Source: Chlamydiota bacterium (lineage in GTDB: Bacteria; Chlamydiota; Chlamydiia; Chlamydiales; Waddliaceae). From it: 5,477 nt of DNA. This document shows positions 1 to 5,477 of the stretch, piece after piece. The translations under genes were made by a program, and so were the position numbers. How positions within the stretch are numbered: position 1 is the first letter of the stretch; each line of letters starts with the position of its first letter. The notes below the pieces were generated by a model. It was not told where the DNA came from. It was given only the letters and a program-made list of their open reading frames with translations, and ran no database searches. The stretch spans positions 1 to 5,477 of the forward strand of contig JAAKFP010000184.1 in the NCBI GenBank assembly GCA_011065005.1. The letters are read 5' to 3'.

Positions 1-153
1 AGCTCTTCAGTTGCGAGGCGCAAATCTGCAGTCAACTTATTAGTTTCCAAAGATTTGCAACAAAGCAAGTGAAGATGATAGGACAGCATAAATGTAAAAG
101 TTATTTTTTCTAGCTTCCTAAGCTTCAACGAAGAGAATGAAGAGAAATAGATT
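1..153. other. Left-edge region with no convincing gene
   Basis: No gene can be assigned with confidence. In plus frame 1 the window opens inside a frame that stops with TGA at 70-72, which would be a 23-residue C-terminal tail of an upstream gene. On the minus strand a frame from an ATG at 89-87 stays open to the edge, but it has no usable ribosome binding site. Neither has a recognisable motif. An 8-base inverted repeat (GCAAATCT at 20-27, AGATTTGC at 51-58) could be an operator or chance. The promoter of the downstream three-gene operon probably lies here, but I see no clear -35/-10 pair. Confidence 0.4.
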
Positions 154-774
154 ATGACAAATATTCCCAAATCCCGAATCATTCTGTATTTGATGATTGC
201 CGGTTTACTTCCCTTTATCTTTGTTGCCGTAAATTTACTTACGAAAACAAGTAATCTTGAGGAATTACAAAATACCCTCGAAGAGGTAAAGGAAAATGCT
301 TATGTCAGAGAGACAAAGCAGTCTCTCAACATGACAGTAAGGGGACACTACAAGGAAGCGGATCATTTCTACATTGACAAACACCTAGAAACCCTTTCTT
401 TTTTAAAACCTGAAATTGAATCTCTTCAAAAGCTCGTCGACAACAAATATTATGCTGGCGACGAAAATGTAAAAAAGCGCTTAGAACTATTGACAGGAAC
501 AGGAAATGCGCTTCTTTTTTCAGAAGGGAGCGTCGAAGCCTATCCCTTCTTTCAAGAAACAACAGCAACATTGGTACACCCTGTCGAGGTCAACCTTGCG
601 GACCTTCAAAAGATGCTTTCTCTCATCGAGGGAGTTCCCGTCGGTCCTTTTAAACCCGGCCCTTTCCGCCCACAGCTTATATTTTTGGAATTCAAGATCG
701 ACAAAAAAGAAGCTTCCGAAAGCAACGAAATATTTCTCTTAAATATGAAACTATTAAAACGAGAGTACTTATGA
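154..774 (+). CDS. Uncharacterised membrane-anchored protein, probably chlamydial CT647-like
   Basis: This 206-residue protein has no function that I recognise. Residues 1-8 are short and basic, and residues 9-30 form one hydrophobic segment. There is no lipobox cysteine, so an uncleaved signal anchor is likely, with the rest of the protein outside the inner membrane. Residues 33-58 are rich in Leu, Glu and Lys and could form a short coiled coil. The remainder is a soluble mixed domain ending in a strand-like stretch (about 173-204, PQLIFLEF and LLNMKLLKREYL). The start at 154 has only a weak purine-rich site (GAAGAG at 139-144) but places the hydrophobic segment at the N-terminus. The stop overlaps the start of the lipoprotein gene by ATGA, which suggests translational coupling and joint work in the envelope. 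The match to C. trachomatis CT647 is from memory of gene order, not from an alignment. Confidence 0.8.
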   Translation: MTNIPKSRIILYLMIAGLLPFIFVAVNLLTKTSNLEELQNTLEEVKENAYVRETKQSLNMTVRGHYKEADHFYIDKHLETLSFLKPEIESLQKLVDNKYYAGDENVKKRLELLTGTGNALLFSEGSVEAYPFFQETTATLVHPVEVNLADLQKMLSLIEGVPVGPFKPGPFRPQLIFLEFKIDKKEASESNEIFLLNMKLLKREYL

Positions 775-2081
775 CTAAAGAACTTAAAAAAGCATCTTTT
801 TCCCTGAAAATCCTTTGCATACTCATTGTTAACACATTTTTTCTTCTTGGATGTGTGTCAAACCAGCCCCCATCCCAAGAAAGGAATCTTAAATCGATCA
901 GCTTAATGGACCGAAACGGAACTGCTGAAACGATTAGTAATACCGAAAGACTCAAACAGTACCAATGTGTCGATTTTTCAAAGCCACAATCGTATGAAAA
1001 AGTATTACGCATCTACAATCGTGACTCCCAAGGGAATATTCACGCCAATGTCCATAGCTATCATGAAAATGGACAACCAAAACAGTTTTTAGAAGTGGTC
1101 AATTCTAGAGCTTTTGGTGCTTATAAAGAGTGGCATCCAAATGGTTCTATTAAACTCCAAGCTTTCGTTATTGGAGGAGAGGCCGATCTTACGCCCACGG
1201 CTGAAGAATCCTGGCTTTTTGATGGTTGTGCTTACGCTTGGGATGAAGAGGGCAACCAAATCGCTACTTTTTCCTACGAAAAAGGGATCCTTCAAGGAGA
1301 TTCCTATCAGTATCATCCAAATGGACAAATATGGAAGAAAATTCCCTATCAAAACAACGAGATTCATGGCTCCTCGGAAACCTATTTAGAAAACTGCCAA
1401 CTCTTACAACAGAATGAATACTTTGAAGGCGCCAGACAAGGTTCCTCCTATCGATATTGGACTCCCAAACAACTTGCTTATGAAGAAGAATACCAAAAAG
1501 ACACTCTACGCTTTGGTCGTTACTATGAACCTTCTGGACATGTCGTTTCAGAAATCAACGATGGGAATGGATATCGCTCTATTTTCTGCAAAACAGGCGT
1601 TGCTGAGCTGCATGAATATCGCCATGGAGAGCCTGATGGGGAAGTGAAGGTTTTTGGTACAGATCAAAAGCTTTTTCGCAAGTATCACGTCAAAAACAGT
1701 CAAAAGAACGGGGAAGAGATAGAATATTATGAAAACCCCCACCTCCGTCATCTCCAAAAAATCTCTCTTTCTTGGTACCAAGGAAAGGTGCAAGGAATTG
1801 TAAAAACCTGGTATGATAATGGCGTCCAAGAAAGCAAGAGAGAAATGAGCAACAACACGAAAAACGGCATTTCTACTGCTTGGTATCGCGATGGTAATTT
1901 AATGCTGATTGAAGAGTACGATCACAACAAGTTGGTGAAAGGGGAGTATTATCCAAAGAGTGATAAACACCCCATTAGCATCGTAAAAGAGGGAAAAGGG
2001 GTTGCGACATTATTCGATCCCGAAGGAAATTATGTAAGAAAAGTCCATTACGAGAATGGAACTCCAACCAAAACCGAATAA
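771..2081 (+). CDS. Lipoprotein with YwqK/MORN_2-type repeats, probably CT648-like
   Basis: This 436-residue protein carries a lipoprotein signal. It has a basic N-terminus (K3, K6, K7), a hydrophobic core at about 9-26 and a lipobox LLGC at 25-28, so cleavage before C28 and lipidation there are expected. The mature part is built of degenerate units of about 20-25 residues centred on aromatic-x-x-NG or x-G turns: YHENGQ near 98-102, WHPNGS 121-126, YHPNGQ 181-186, WYDNGV 347-352 and WYRDGN 371-376. Each is followed by a strand-like stretch and often by G-x-x-x-x-Y/W. This is the pattern of MORN_2 repeats in proteins named 'YwqK family antitoxin'. That name is misleading here, because a secreted lipoprotein with no toxin partner is more likely an envelope or surface protein. 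The start overlaps the upstream stop (ATGA). The cyclo-ligase gene begins four bases after its stop, so the three genes look co-transcribed. Its molecular role is unknown. Confidence 0.85.
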   Translation: MTKELKKASFSLKILCILIVNTFFLLGCVSNQPPSQERNLKSISLMDRNGTAETISNTERLKQYQCVDFSKPQSYEKVLRIYNRDSQGNIHANVHSYHENGQPKQFLEVVNSRAFGAYKEWHPNGSIKLQAFVIGGEADLTPTAEESWLFDGCAYAWDEEGNQIATFSYEKGILQGDSYQYHPNGQIWKKIPYQNNEIHGSSETYLENCQLLQQNEYFEGARQGSSYRYWTPKQLAYEEEYQKDTLRFGRYYEPSGHVVSEINDGNGYRSIFCKTGVAELHEYRHGEPDGEVKVFGTDQKLFRKYHVKNSQKNGEEIEYYENPHLRHLQKISLSWYQGKVQGIVKTWYDNGVQESKREMSNNTKNGISTAWYRDGNLMLIEEYDHNKLVKGEYYPKSDKHPISIVKEGKGVATLFDPEGNYVRKVHYENGTPTKTE

Positions 2082-2085
2082 AGAG

Positions 2086-2634
2086 ATGACCATCCAGAAT
2101 AAAAACAGACTTCGCAACGATTTACGAAAAAAAAGGCGAGCTATTTCAGATCAAAGGGGCTCAGAAGCATCTTCAAAGGCGATAGTACAACTCTCAGCGT
2201 TGTTCAAACATCATCCAAATATTTTGTCTTATGCAAGTTTTGGTGATGAATTTGATACACAAGGAATCAATCAATACCTTTTATCTGAAGGGAAACTTGT
2301 TCTTCCCAAAGTAGATGGTAATACCCTGCGGACATACCATGTTGAAGACGTCAATACACAATTAAAAAAGAATTGCTGGGGTATCTTGGAACCCATACCC
2401 ACAAAATGTCGCGAGGCTGATGTTTCAAAGATCTCTCTTAGCTTGGTACCAGGAATTGCTTTTGATGCTGTCAACCACCGCCTTGGCTATGGGAAAGGCT
2501 TTTATGACCGTTTTCTCCCAAAACTGTCAAAAACCTCTTTAGCCTATGGTTTGGGGTTTAAGGAACAGTATTCCTCCATCCCTCTGCCGACGTCTCCATC
2601 CGACCATCCACTACATGGCCTGCTACTCTTTTAA
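2086..2634 (+). CDS. ygfA: 5-formyltetrahydrofolate cyclo-ligase (5,10-methenyl-THF synthetase)
   Basis: This cytoplasmic enzyme of one-carbon metabolism uses ATP to convert 5-formyl-THF to 5,10-methenyl-THF, returning stored folate to the active pool. From the start at 2086 it has 182 residues, normal for the family. Visible signatures are the basic N-terminal helix LRKKRR (about 13-18, phosphate contact in the family), SYASFGDEFDT (48-58, folate side), LVLPKV (71-76), the GILEP turn (99-103), and the hallmark LVPGIAFD (120-127) followed by HRLGYGKGFYDR (131-142). The C-terminus (DHPLHG, 173-178) corresponds to the usual HDxPLD region and ends a little short. An in-frame ATG at 2056 would add ten residues and overlap the lipoprotein gene. 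I prefer 2086 because it follows the upstream stop directly and homologues usually begin near this helix, although neither site has a strong Shine-Dalgarno sequence. Only 23 bases separate the stop from the convergent glycosyltransferase gene, with no obvious terminator hairpin. Confidence 0.92.
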   Translation: MTIQNKNRLRNDLRKKRRAISDQRGSEASSKAIVQLSALFKHHPNILSYASFGDEFDTQGINQYLLSEGKLVLPKVDGNTLRTYHVEDVNTQLKKNCWGILEPIPTKCREADVSKISLSLVPGIAFDAVNHRLGYGKGFYDRFLPKLSKTSLAYGLGFKEQYSSIPLPTSPSDHPLHGLLLF

Positions 2635-2657
2635 ACCTAGAAAACGCAGTTAAAAAA

Positions 2658-3710
2658 TCAACGTAGGGCTAAAACTTTATGCCCTGCTTCTGCCCCCAAA
2701 ACAAGGTTTTGATAAACTTTTTCATAGTTCCTGACCATCTGATCATCGGTAAAGTGCTCTTCAAAATACTCACGACACCTTTTTCTGCTAATTTTTGGCA
2801 CCTCCAACAAAGCTTCTACAGCCTCACCAACCGTTTCTATAACAAAACCATTCACCCCATCTTTGACGATCTCGGGAACAGAACCACGACACCTTGCAAC
2901 GACAGGCGTTCCACATGCCATAGCCTCAATCATACAAAGCCCAAACGGTTCCGGCCAATTGATGGGAAAAAGTAATGCATATGCATTTCCTAAAAATTGA
3001 TTTTTTTCTTCTTCACAAACCTCTCCCACATACTCGATAAAACTTCCATCTATTAAAGGCTTAACAACTTGTGTGTAATATTCTTTATCTGCAATCTTCG
3101 CTGCAATTTTTAATGGCATCCCCACTTTCTTTGCAATTTCAATCGCCCTATGCACTCCTTTGTCAGGAGAAATTCGTCCAAGAAACGCTAGATATTCTCC
3201 CGGATTTTCCTGAAAAGTATACAACTCCTCCGGAAGTCCATGATACACATTGCCTACCCAATTAGCTTCCGGCAACGGTTCCTGCTGCGCCAATGAAATC
3301 GACACAAGAGGCATATCGCTAAATTCTTCATACAACGGCTTTAAATCCTCTGAATCAAGCCTGCCATGTAACGTTGAAACGGTTGGTGTAAAAGTACGCC
3401 GAACTAATGAAAAAGGAAGATAATCACTATGATTGTGAATGATGTCAAACTCCGAAGCCATCTGAAAAACCCGCTCCATCATCAAAACATGATGCGCCAA
3501 GGTGTCCGCACACGCTTTATCAAGCCACAGCGAACGCCGACAAACCTGAACAAGCTCCGCCTGCGTTACAGAATCGCCGCTAGCAAAAAGAACCACCTCA
3601 TGTCCTTGACGAACAAGAGCTTCCGTGAGATATGAAACCACACGCTCCGTCCCCCCATAATACTTCGGCGGAACACTTTCATACAAAGGCGCCAGTTGAG
3701 CAATTCTCAT
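2658..3710 (-). CDS. Glycosyltransferase, GT-B fold, family 4-like
   Basis: This 350-residue cytoplasmic or membrane-associated enzyme is predicted to transfer a sugar from a nucleotide-sugar donor to an envelope glycan, glycolipid or storage polysaccharide. Donor and acceptor cannot be read from sequence. The N-terminal domain opens with MRIAQLAPLYESVPP and the glycine-rich GGTERVV (19-25), then LFASGDS (41-47), HNHSDY (92-97) and STLHGRLD (112-119). The C-terminal nucleotide-binding domain has GRISPDKG (178-185; R179 and K184 are the expected phosphate contacts), LKIAAK (200-205) and the E-x7-E signature in PEPFGLCMIEAMACGTPV (E254 and E262). All key positions are present and length is normal, so the gene looks intact. 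The start is fixed by the family N-terminus and a strong AAGGAGG just upstream. It is convergent with ygfA and divergent from recA, so it is probably transcribed alone. Its position between genes I recall as adjacent in Chlamydia suggests gain here or loss there. Confidence 0.9.
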   Translation of the reverse strand: MRIAQLAPLYESVPPKYYGGTERVVSYLTEALVRQGHEVVLFASGDSVTQAELVQVCRRSLWLDKACADTLAHHVLMMERVFQMASEFDIIHNHSDYLPFSLVRRTFTPTVSTLHGRLDSEDLKPLYEEFSDMPLVSISLAQQEPLPEANWVGNVYHGLPEELYTFQENPGEYLAFLGRISPDKGVHRAIEIAKKVGMPLKIAAKIADKEYYTQVVKPLIDGSFIEYVGEVCEEEKNQFLGNAYALLFPINWPEPFGLCMIEAMACGTPVVARCRGSVPEIVKDGVNGFVIETVGEAVEALLEVPKISRKRCREYFEEHFTDDQMVRNYEKVYQNLVLGAEAGHKVLALR

Positions 3711-3714
3711 CGAT

Positions 3715-3721
3715 CCTCCTT
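3715..3721 (-). promoter_or_regulatory. Shine-Dalgarno site of the glycosyltransferase gene
   Basis: On the minus strand AAGGAGG lies four bases before the ATG at 3710-3708. It is the best anti-Shine-Dalgarno match in the window and decides the start, although the spacing is shorter than usual. Confidence 0.75.
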
Positions 3722-3874
3722 ATTAGTTAAAACAAAATGATCTGCTCCCAGGCGACCTATAACCCATTCAAATTTCTTTCGCCAGTAAAAATTGTAATAA
3801 ATCCATTTCTCTGCTGGCTTCTCTTTCCCTATTTTTGTATTCTACTAAACTTCAACAAGTCAAAAAGAAAAGAA

Positions 3875-3880
3875 AAGGAG
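3875..3880 (+). promoter_or_regulatory. Shine-Dalgarno site of recA
   Basis: AAGGAG is followed by seven bases and then the ATG at 3888-3890. Near-ideal spacing supports this start of RecA. Confidence 0.85.
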
Positions 3881-3887
3881 AGATTTT

Positions 3888-4940
3888 ATGTCAGAACCTA
3901 CGGATACAGAACGAAAAAAGGCTTTAGACCTCGCAGTCAGCCATATCAAAAAACAATTTGGGGAGGGCGCTATAATGTCCCTCGGACAACGCTCAGCACT
4001 ACGGGGAGTAAGCGCAATCAAGACAGGATCGCTCGCCCTCGACATCGCCCTGGGAATCGGTGGAGTCCCTCGAGGAAGAGTCACTGAAATCTATGGACCT
4101 GAATCCTCAGGAAAATCAACCCTCGCGCTACACATCGTCGCCAATGCACAACGTGCTGGCGGCATGGCCGCCTATATCGACGCAGAACATGCTCTCGACC
4201 CGGGCTATGCCAAAAAAATTGGCGTAAACATCGATGATCTGCTGATTTCACAACCAGACTGTGGTGAAGAAGCCCTAAACATCGCTGAAACTCTGGCGCG
4301 CTCCAATGCAATAGATGTCGTTGTCATTGACTCCGTTGCCGCTCTCGTTCCTAAATTAGAACTGGAGGGAGAAATTGGAGACACCTTCATAGGATTACAA
4401 GCACGTATGATGTCTCAAGCCCTACGAAAACTAACAGCAGGACTAGCTCGCAGCAATACAGCCGCCATTTTTATCAACCAAATACGGGAAAAAATCGGAG
4501 TAATTTATGGCAATCCCGAAGTCACACCAGGGGGGCGCGCCTTAAAATTTTACGCTTCTGCACGCCTTGAAATTCGCCGCATAACAAGCATTAAAGGGCC
4601 AGAAAACTCCCTAACAGGTAATCGTGTAAAAGTCAAAGTCGTTAAGAATAAGATGGCCCCACCATTTCGCATCGCAGAGTTCGATATTCTTTTTAACGAA
4701 GGTATTTCTCGAACCGGCTCCGTTATCGACATGGCCACGGAGTTCAACGTTATCGACAAGAAAGGCGCCTGGTTTAGTTACAAGGGAGAGCGTCTTGGAC
4801 AGGGACGAGAGGCGGTTCGAGAAGAGCTTAAAACCAACACACAGCTCCTCGAAGAGATCGAAAGCCTAATTATGGAACACCAACAATCCCAGGAAGAGCC
4901 CGCGCAGCCAGAATCTGCTCCAGCAGAACAACAAAAATAA
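3888..4940 (+). CDS. recA: Recombinase RecA
   Basis: RecA is the ATP-dependent strand-exchange protein of homologous recombination and repair, acting as a filament on single-stranded DNA. The 350-residue product is full length. Visible elements are the N-terminal polymerisation helix ([20 protein letters not shown], 11-30), Walker [10 protein letters not shown] (70-78), the catalytic glutamate in IDAEHALDP (E100), Walker [11 protein letters not shown] (144-153), the L1 region [18 protein letters not shown] (160-177), and the L2 region from NQIREKIG (197-204) to [10 protein letters not shown] (215-223). The C-terminal domain includes [10 protein letters not shown] (289-298) and [12 protein letters not shown] (303-314), followed by an acidic, Gln-rich tail. 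No key residue is missing. L2 carries EVTPGG (211-216) where many RecAs have ETTPGG or ETTTGG, a mild variant. The protein closely resembles chlamydial RecA as I remember it, including the ISQPDCGE stretch (120-127). The gene has its own upstream region and a strong terminator, so it is probably monocistronic. Confidence 0.98.
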   Translation: MSEPTDTERKKALDLAVSHIKKQFGEGAIMSLGQRSALRGVSAIKTGSLALDIALGIGGVPRGRVTEIYGPESSGKSTLALHIVANAQRAGGMAAYIDAEHALDPGYAKKIGVNIDDLLISQPDCGEEALNIAETLARSNAIDVVVIDSVAALVPKLELEGEIGDTFIGLQARMMSQALRKLTAGLARSNTAAIFINQIREKIGVIYGNPEVTPGGRALKFYASARLEIRRITSIKGPENSLTGNRVKVKVVKNKMAPPFRIAEFDILFNEGISRTGSVIDMATEFNVIDKKGAWFSYKGERLGQGREAVREELKTNTQLLEEIESLIMEHQQSQEEPAQPESAPAEQQK

Positions 4941-4960
4941 TCGAGAGAAACGAGATCCTT

Positions 4961-4985
4961 GAAGCGCAGAGCAATCTGCGCTTTT
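4961..4985 (+). terminator. Intrinsic terminator of recA
   Basis: A perfect 9-base-pair stem (AAGCGCAGA at 4962-4970, TCTGCGCTT at 4975-4983) closes a GCAA loop of the stable GNRA type. The transcript runs into a short T tract (4982-4985). It begins 22 bases after the recA stop. The same GCAA loop caps the hairpins in the repeats downstream. Confidence 0.88.
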
Positions 4986-5038
4986 CAAAAAATTTGGAGC
5001 CGGTTAAATTATTTGGCTTAGCCATGTTGTTCGGATTA

Positions 5039-5156
5039 AGCCATAATATTTGGACTAAGCCGAGCAATCGGCTTTTTGCTGACAGCCGTGCAAACGACGT
5101 CCGTGTACTCAAAATCGGACACGGCATCAACATATGCGAAGCAATAACCTTTCTAA
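5039..5156 (+). repeat. 118-base direct repeat, copy A
   Basis: This copy matches 5238-5355 at 116 of 118 positions, exactly 199 bases apart. It contains a GCAA-loop hairpin followed by T residues (5057-5077). It also contains a second region with two mutually exclusive stems: GTCCG/CGGAC (5099-5103 with 5116-5120) and CCGTGT/ACACGG (5101-5106 with 5119-5124). The two differences from copy B are C/A at 5086 and A/G at 5144. An open frame runs through it, but both differences would change the amino acid, so I treat the repeat as non-coding. Confidence 0.9.
5057..5077 (+). terminator. Terminator-like GCAA hairpin in repeat copy A
   Basis: The perfect 7-base-pair stem AAGCCGA (5057-5063) and TCGGCTT (5068-5074) encloses GCAA and is followed by more T residues, making five in a row at 5073-5077. 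It could back up the recA terminator or stop transcription entering the repeats. It might instead be a structural part of the repeat. Confidence 0.5.
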
Positions 5157-5200
5157 AGCTTGTAAAAGGATTTAAATGCAACCGTGCGGCTATGTTGAAG

Positions 5201-5218
5201 AAGCCGTTTGCACGGCTT
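5201..5218 (-). repeat. GCAA-loop hairpin in opposite orientation between the direct repeats
   Basis: On the minus strand AAGCCGT, GCAA, ACGGCTT form a perfect 7-base-pair hairpin. It resembles the plus-strand hairpin of the direct repeats, including the TTTGGA-x-TAAGCCG lead-in, but the loop-closing pair is T-A in place of A-T. An overlapping alternative pairs CCGTGC (5182-5187) with GCACGG (5210-5215). Confidence 0.6.
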
Positions 5219-5237
5219 ACTCCAAATTTTTTGCCTT

Positions 5238-5355
5238 AGCCATAATATTTGGACTAAGCCGAGCAATCGGCTTTTTGCTGACAGACGTGCAAACGACGTC
5301 CGTGTACTCAAAATCGGACACGGCATCAACATATGCGAAGCAGTAACCTTTCTAA
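5238..5355 (+). repeat. 118-base direct repeat, copy B
   Basis: This is the second copy of the sequence at 5039-5156. It begins five bases after the right arm of the 14-base inverted repeat, so it lies outside that bounded segment. Homology with copy A starts at AGCCATAAT and stops at TTTCTAA. The flanking sequences are unrelated on the right. Confidence 0.9.
5256..5276 (+). terminator. Terminator-like GCAA hairpin in repeat copy B
   Basis: It is identical to the hairpin at 5057-5077: a 7-base-pair stem, GCAA loop and T run. No gene directly upstream needs it, which favours its being part of the repeat unit. Confidence 0.45.
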
Positions 5356-5477
5356 CTCACTTTCCGCTAGTTCGAGACCTCGTTTTTTTGGATTTTAATG
5401 CTTCGTAGCACTCTATTTATAAGTCACTTATAACAAACATTCATCACCTTTCCATCATGGATTTCGGAAGTAAAACT
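5356..5477. other. Right-edge region, possibly the end of a minus-strand gene
   Basis: No gene is certain. A minus-strand frame enters at 5477 and stops at TGA 5426-5424, giving a 17-residue tail (SFTSEIHDGKVMNVCYK) that could be the C-terminus of a convergent gene. This is too short to judge. A T7 run at 5383-5389 follows the short inverted sequence CGAGACCTCG (5373-5382), whose loop is too tight for a good terminator. Confidence 0.25.
5417..5433. repeat. 17-base perfect palindrome
   Basis: TTATAAGT and ACTTATAA flank a single central C. Near-perfect dyad symmetry of this length could be a dimeric regulator's operator or a recombination site. It overlaps the possible minus-strand stop codon at 5424-5426, so an operator role for that gene would be odd. 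No partner gene is visible. Confidence 0.6.

Larger units (their letters stand above)
3711..3887. promoter_or_regulatory. Divergent intergenic region between the glycosyltransferase gene and recA
   Basis: These 177 bases must hold promoters for both divergent genes. On the recA side the best -10-like element is TATTCT at 3838-3843, with no good -35 at the expected distance, so the call is weak. I find no LexA-type box (neither CTGT-N8-ACAG nor GAAC-N4-GTTC). This agrees with the known absence of LexA in Chlamydia. The right half is pyrimidine-rich and then purine-rich leading into the recA ribosome binding site. No RNA gene or riboswitch is visible. Confidence 0.4.
4986..5233. repeat. Candidate small non-autonomous element bounded by 14-base inverted repeats
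   Basis: CAAAAAATTTGGAG at 4986-4999 is the exact reverse complement of CTCCAAATTTTTTG at 5220-5233, enclosing about 248 bases without a convincing gene. Inside are the first copy of the 118-base repeat, a GCAA-loop hairpin in each orientation, and a second perfect inverted repeat. Size and layout fit a MITE-like or dispersed intergenic repeat. I see no flanking target-site duplication (CTTTT on the left, CCTTAG on the right), and A/T-rich ends make chance matches easier, so the mobile interpretation is tentative. Confidence 0.4.

Noticed and set aside
1..89. Minus-strand frame from an ATG at 89-87 running off the left edge.
   Set aside because: It has only 29 codons, no ribosome binding site at a usable distance and no recognisable motif. 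The frame also extends upstream into the first gene, as a chance frame would.
771..2081. Toxin-antitoxin system suggested by the family name.
   Set aside because: No small toxin gene is adjacent. The protein is an exported lipoprotein next to a membrane-anchored protein and a folate enzyme.
2056..2085. Ten-residue N-terminal extension of the cyclo-ligase from the ATG at 2056.
   Set aside because: It would overlap the lipoprotein gene by 26 bases and precedes the family's usual N-terminus. The ATG at 2086 fits the operon spacing better. It is not excluded.
2635..2657. Possible bidirectional terminator between the convergent genes.
   Set aside because: The 23-base gap has an A-rich run and only a 3-base-pair GTT/AAC stem, too weak to call.
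3971..3976. Consensus -10 hexamer TATAAT inside recA.
   Set aside because: It encodes part of the conserved AIM residues of RecA and has no -35 element at the right distance.
3737..4087. Open frame on the plus strand upstream of and into recA (116 residues).
   Set aside because: It overlaps the start of recA in another frame, and its second half is just a shifted reading of recA codons. It has no ribosome binding site and no known motif.
4986..5355. CRISPR array as an explanation for the repeats.
   Set aside because: There are only two copies, each 118 bases, with an 81-base gap. This does not match the short repeats and regular spacers of CRISPR.

Overview
The window most likely comes from the chromosome of an environmental, amoeba-associated member of the Chlamydiales, such as the Parachlamydiaceae or Waddliaceae. 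The evidence is a RecA that reads like chlamydial RecA along its length, and a run of a membrane-anchored unknown, a YwqK/MORN_2-type lipoprotein, a 5-formyltetrahydrofolate cyclo-ligase and recA. From memory, this resembles C. trachomatis CT647-CT648-CT649(ygfA)-CT650(recA). GC content looks to be in the low forties by eye. The genus assignment is inference.

Left part (1-2634): after 153 bases without a convincing gene, three plus-strand genes are packed tightly enough to be one operon. They are an uncharacterised protein with an N-terminal membrane anchor (154-774), a lipoprotein with repeated Y-x-NG units (771-2081, ATGA overlap with the first gene), and 5-formyltetrahydrofolate cyclo-ligase (best start 2086, four bases after the preceding stop). 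The first two look like envelope proteins. The third is a soluble folate-salvage enzyme.

Middle (2658-3887): a GT-B, family 4-like glycosyltransferase lies on the minus strand, convergent with the cyclo-ligase and divergent from recA. It separates two genes that I remember as adjacent in Chlamydia. The 177-base spacer to recA holds both ribosome binding sites and no visible SOS box.

Right part (3888-5477): a complete recA ends in a strong intrinsic terminator. About 537 bases without a convincing gene follow. This stretch is highly structured. It contains two 118-base direct repeats (116 of 118 identical), a 14-base perfect inverted repeat bounding about 248 bases, a 13-base internal inverted repeat, and a family of hairpins capped by GCAA, one of which shows a compensatory base-pair change. 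A 17-base palindrome lies close to the right edge. The best reading is a small non-autonomous or dispersed intergenic repeat that carries terminator-like hairpins. This is the least ordinary part of the window.
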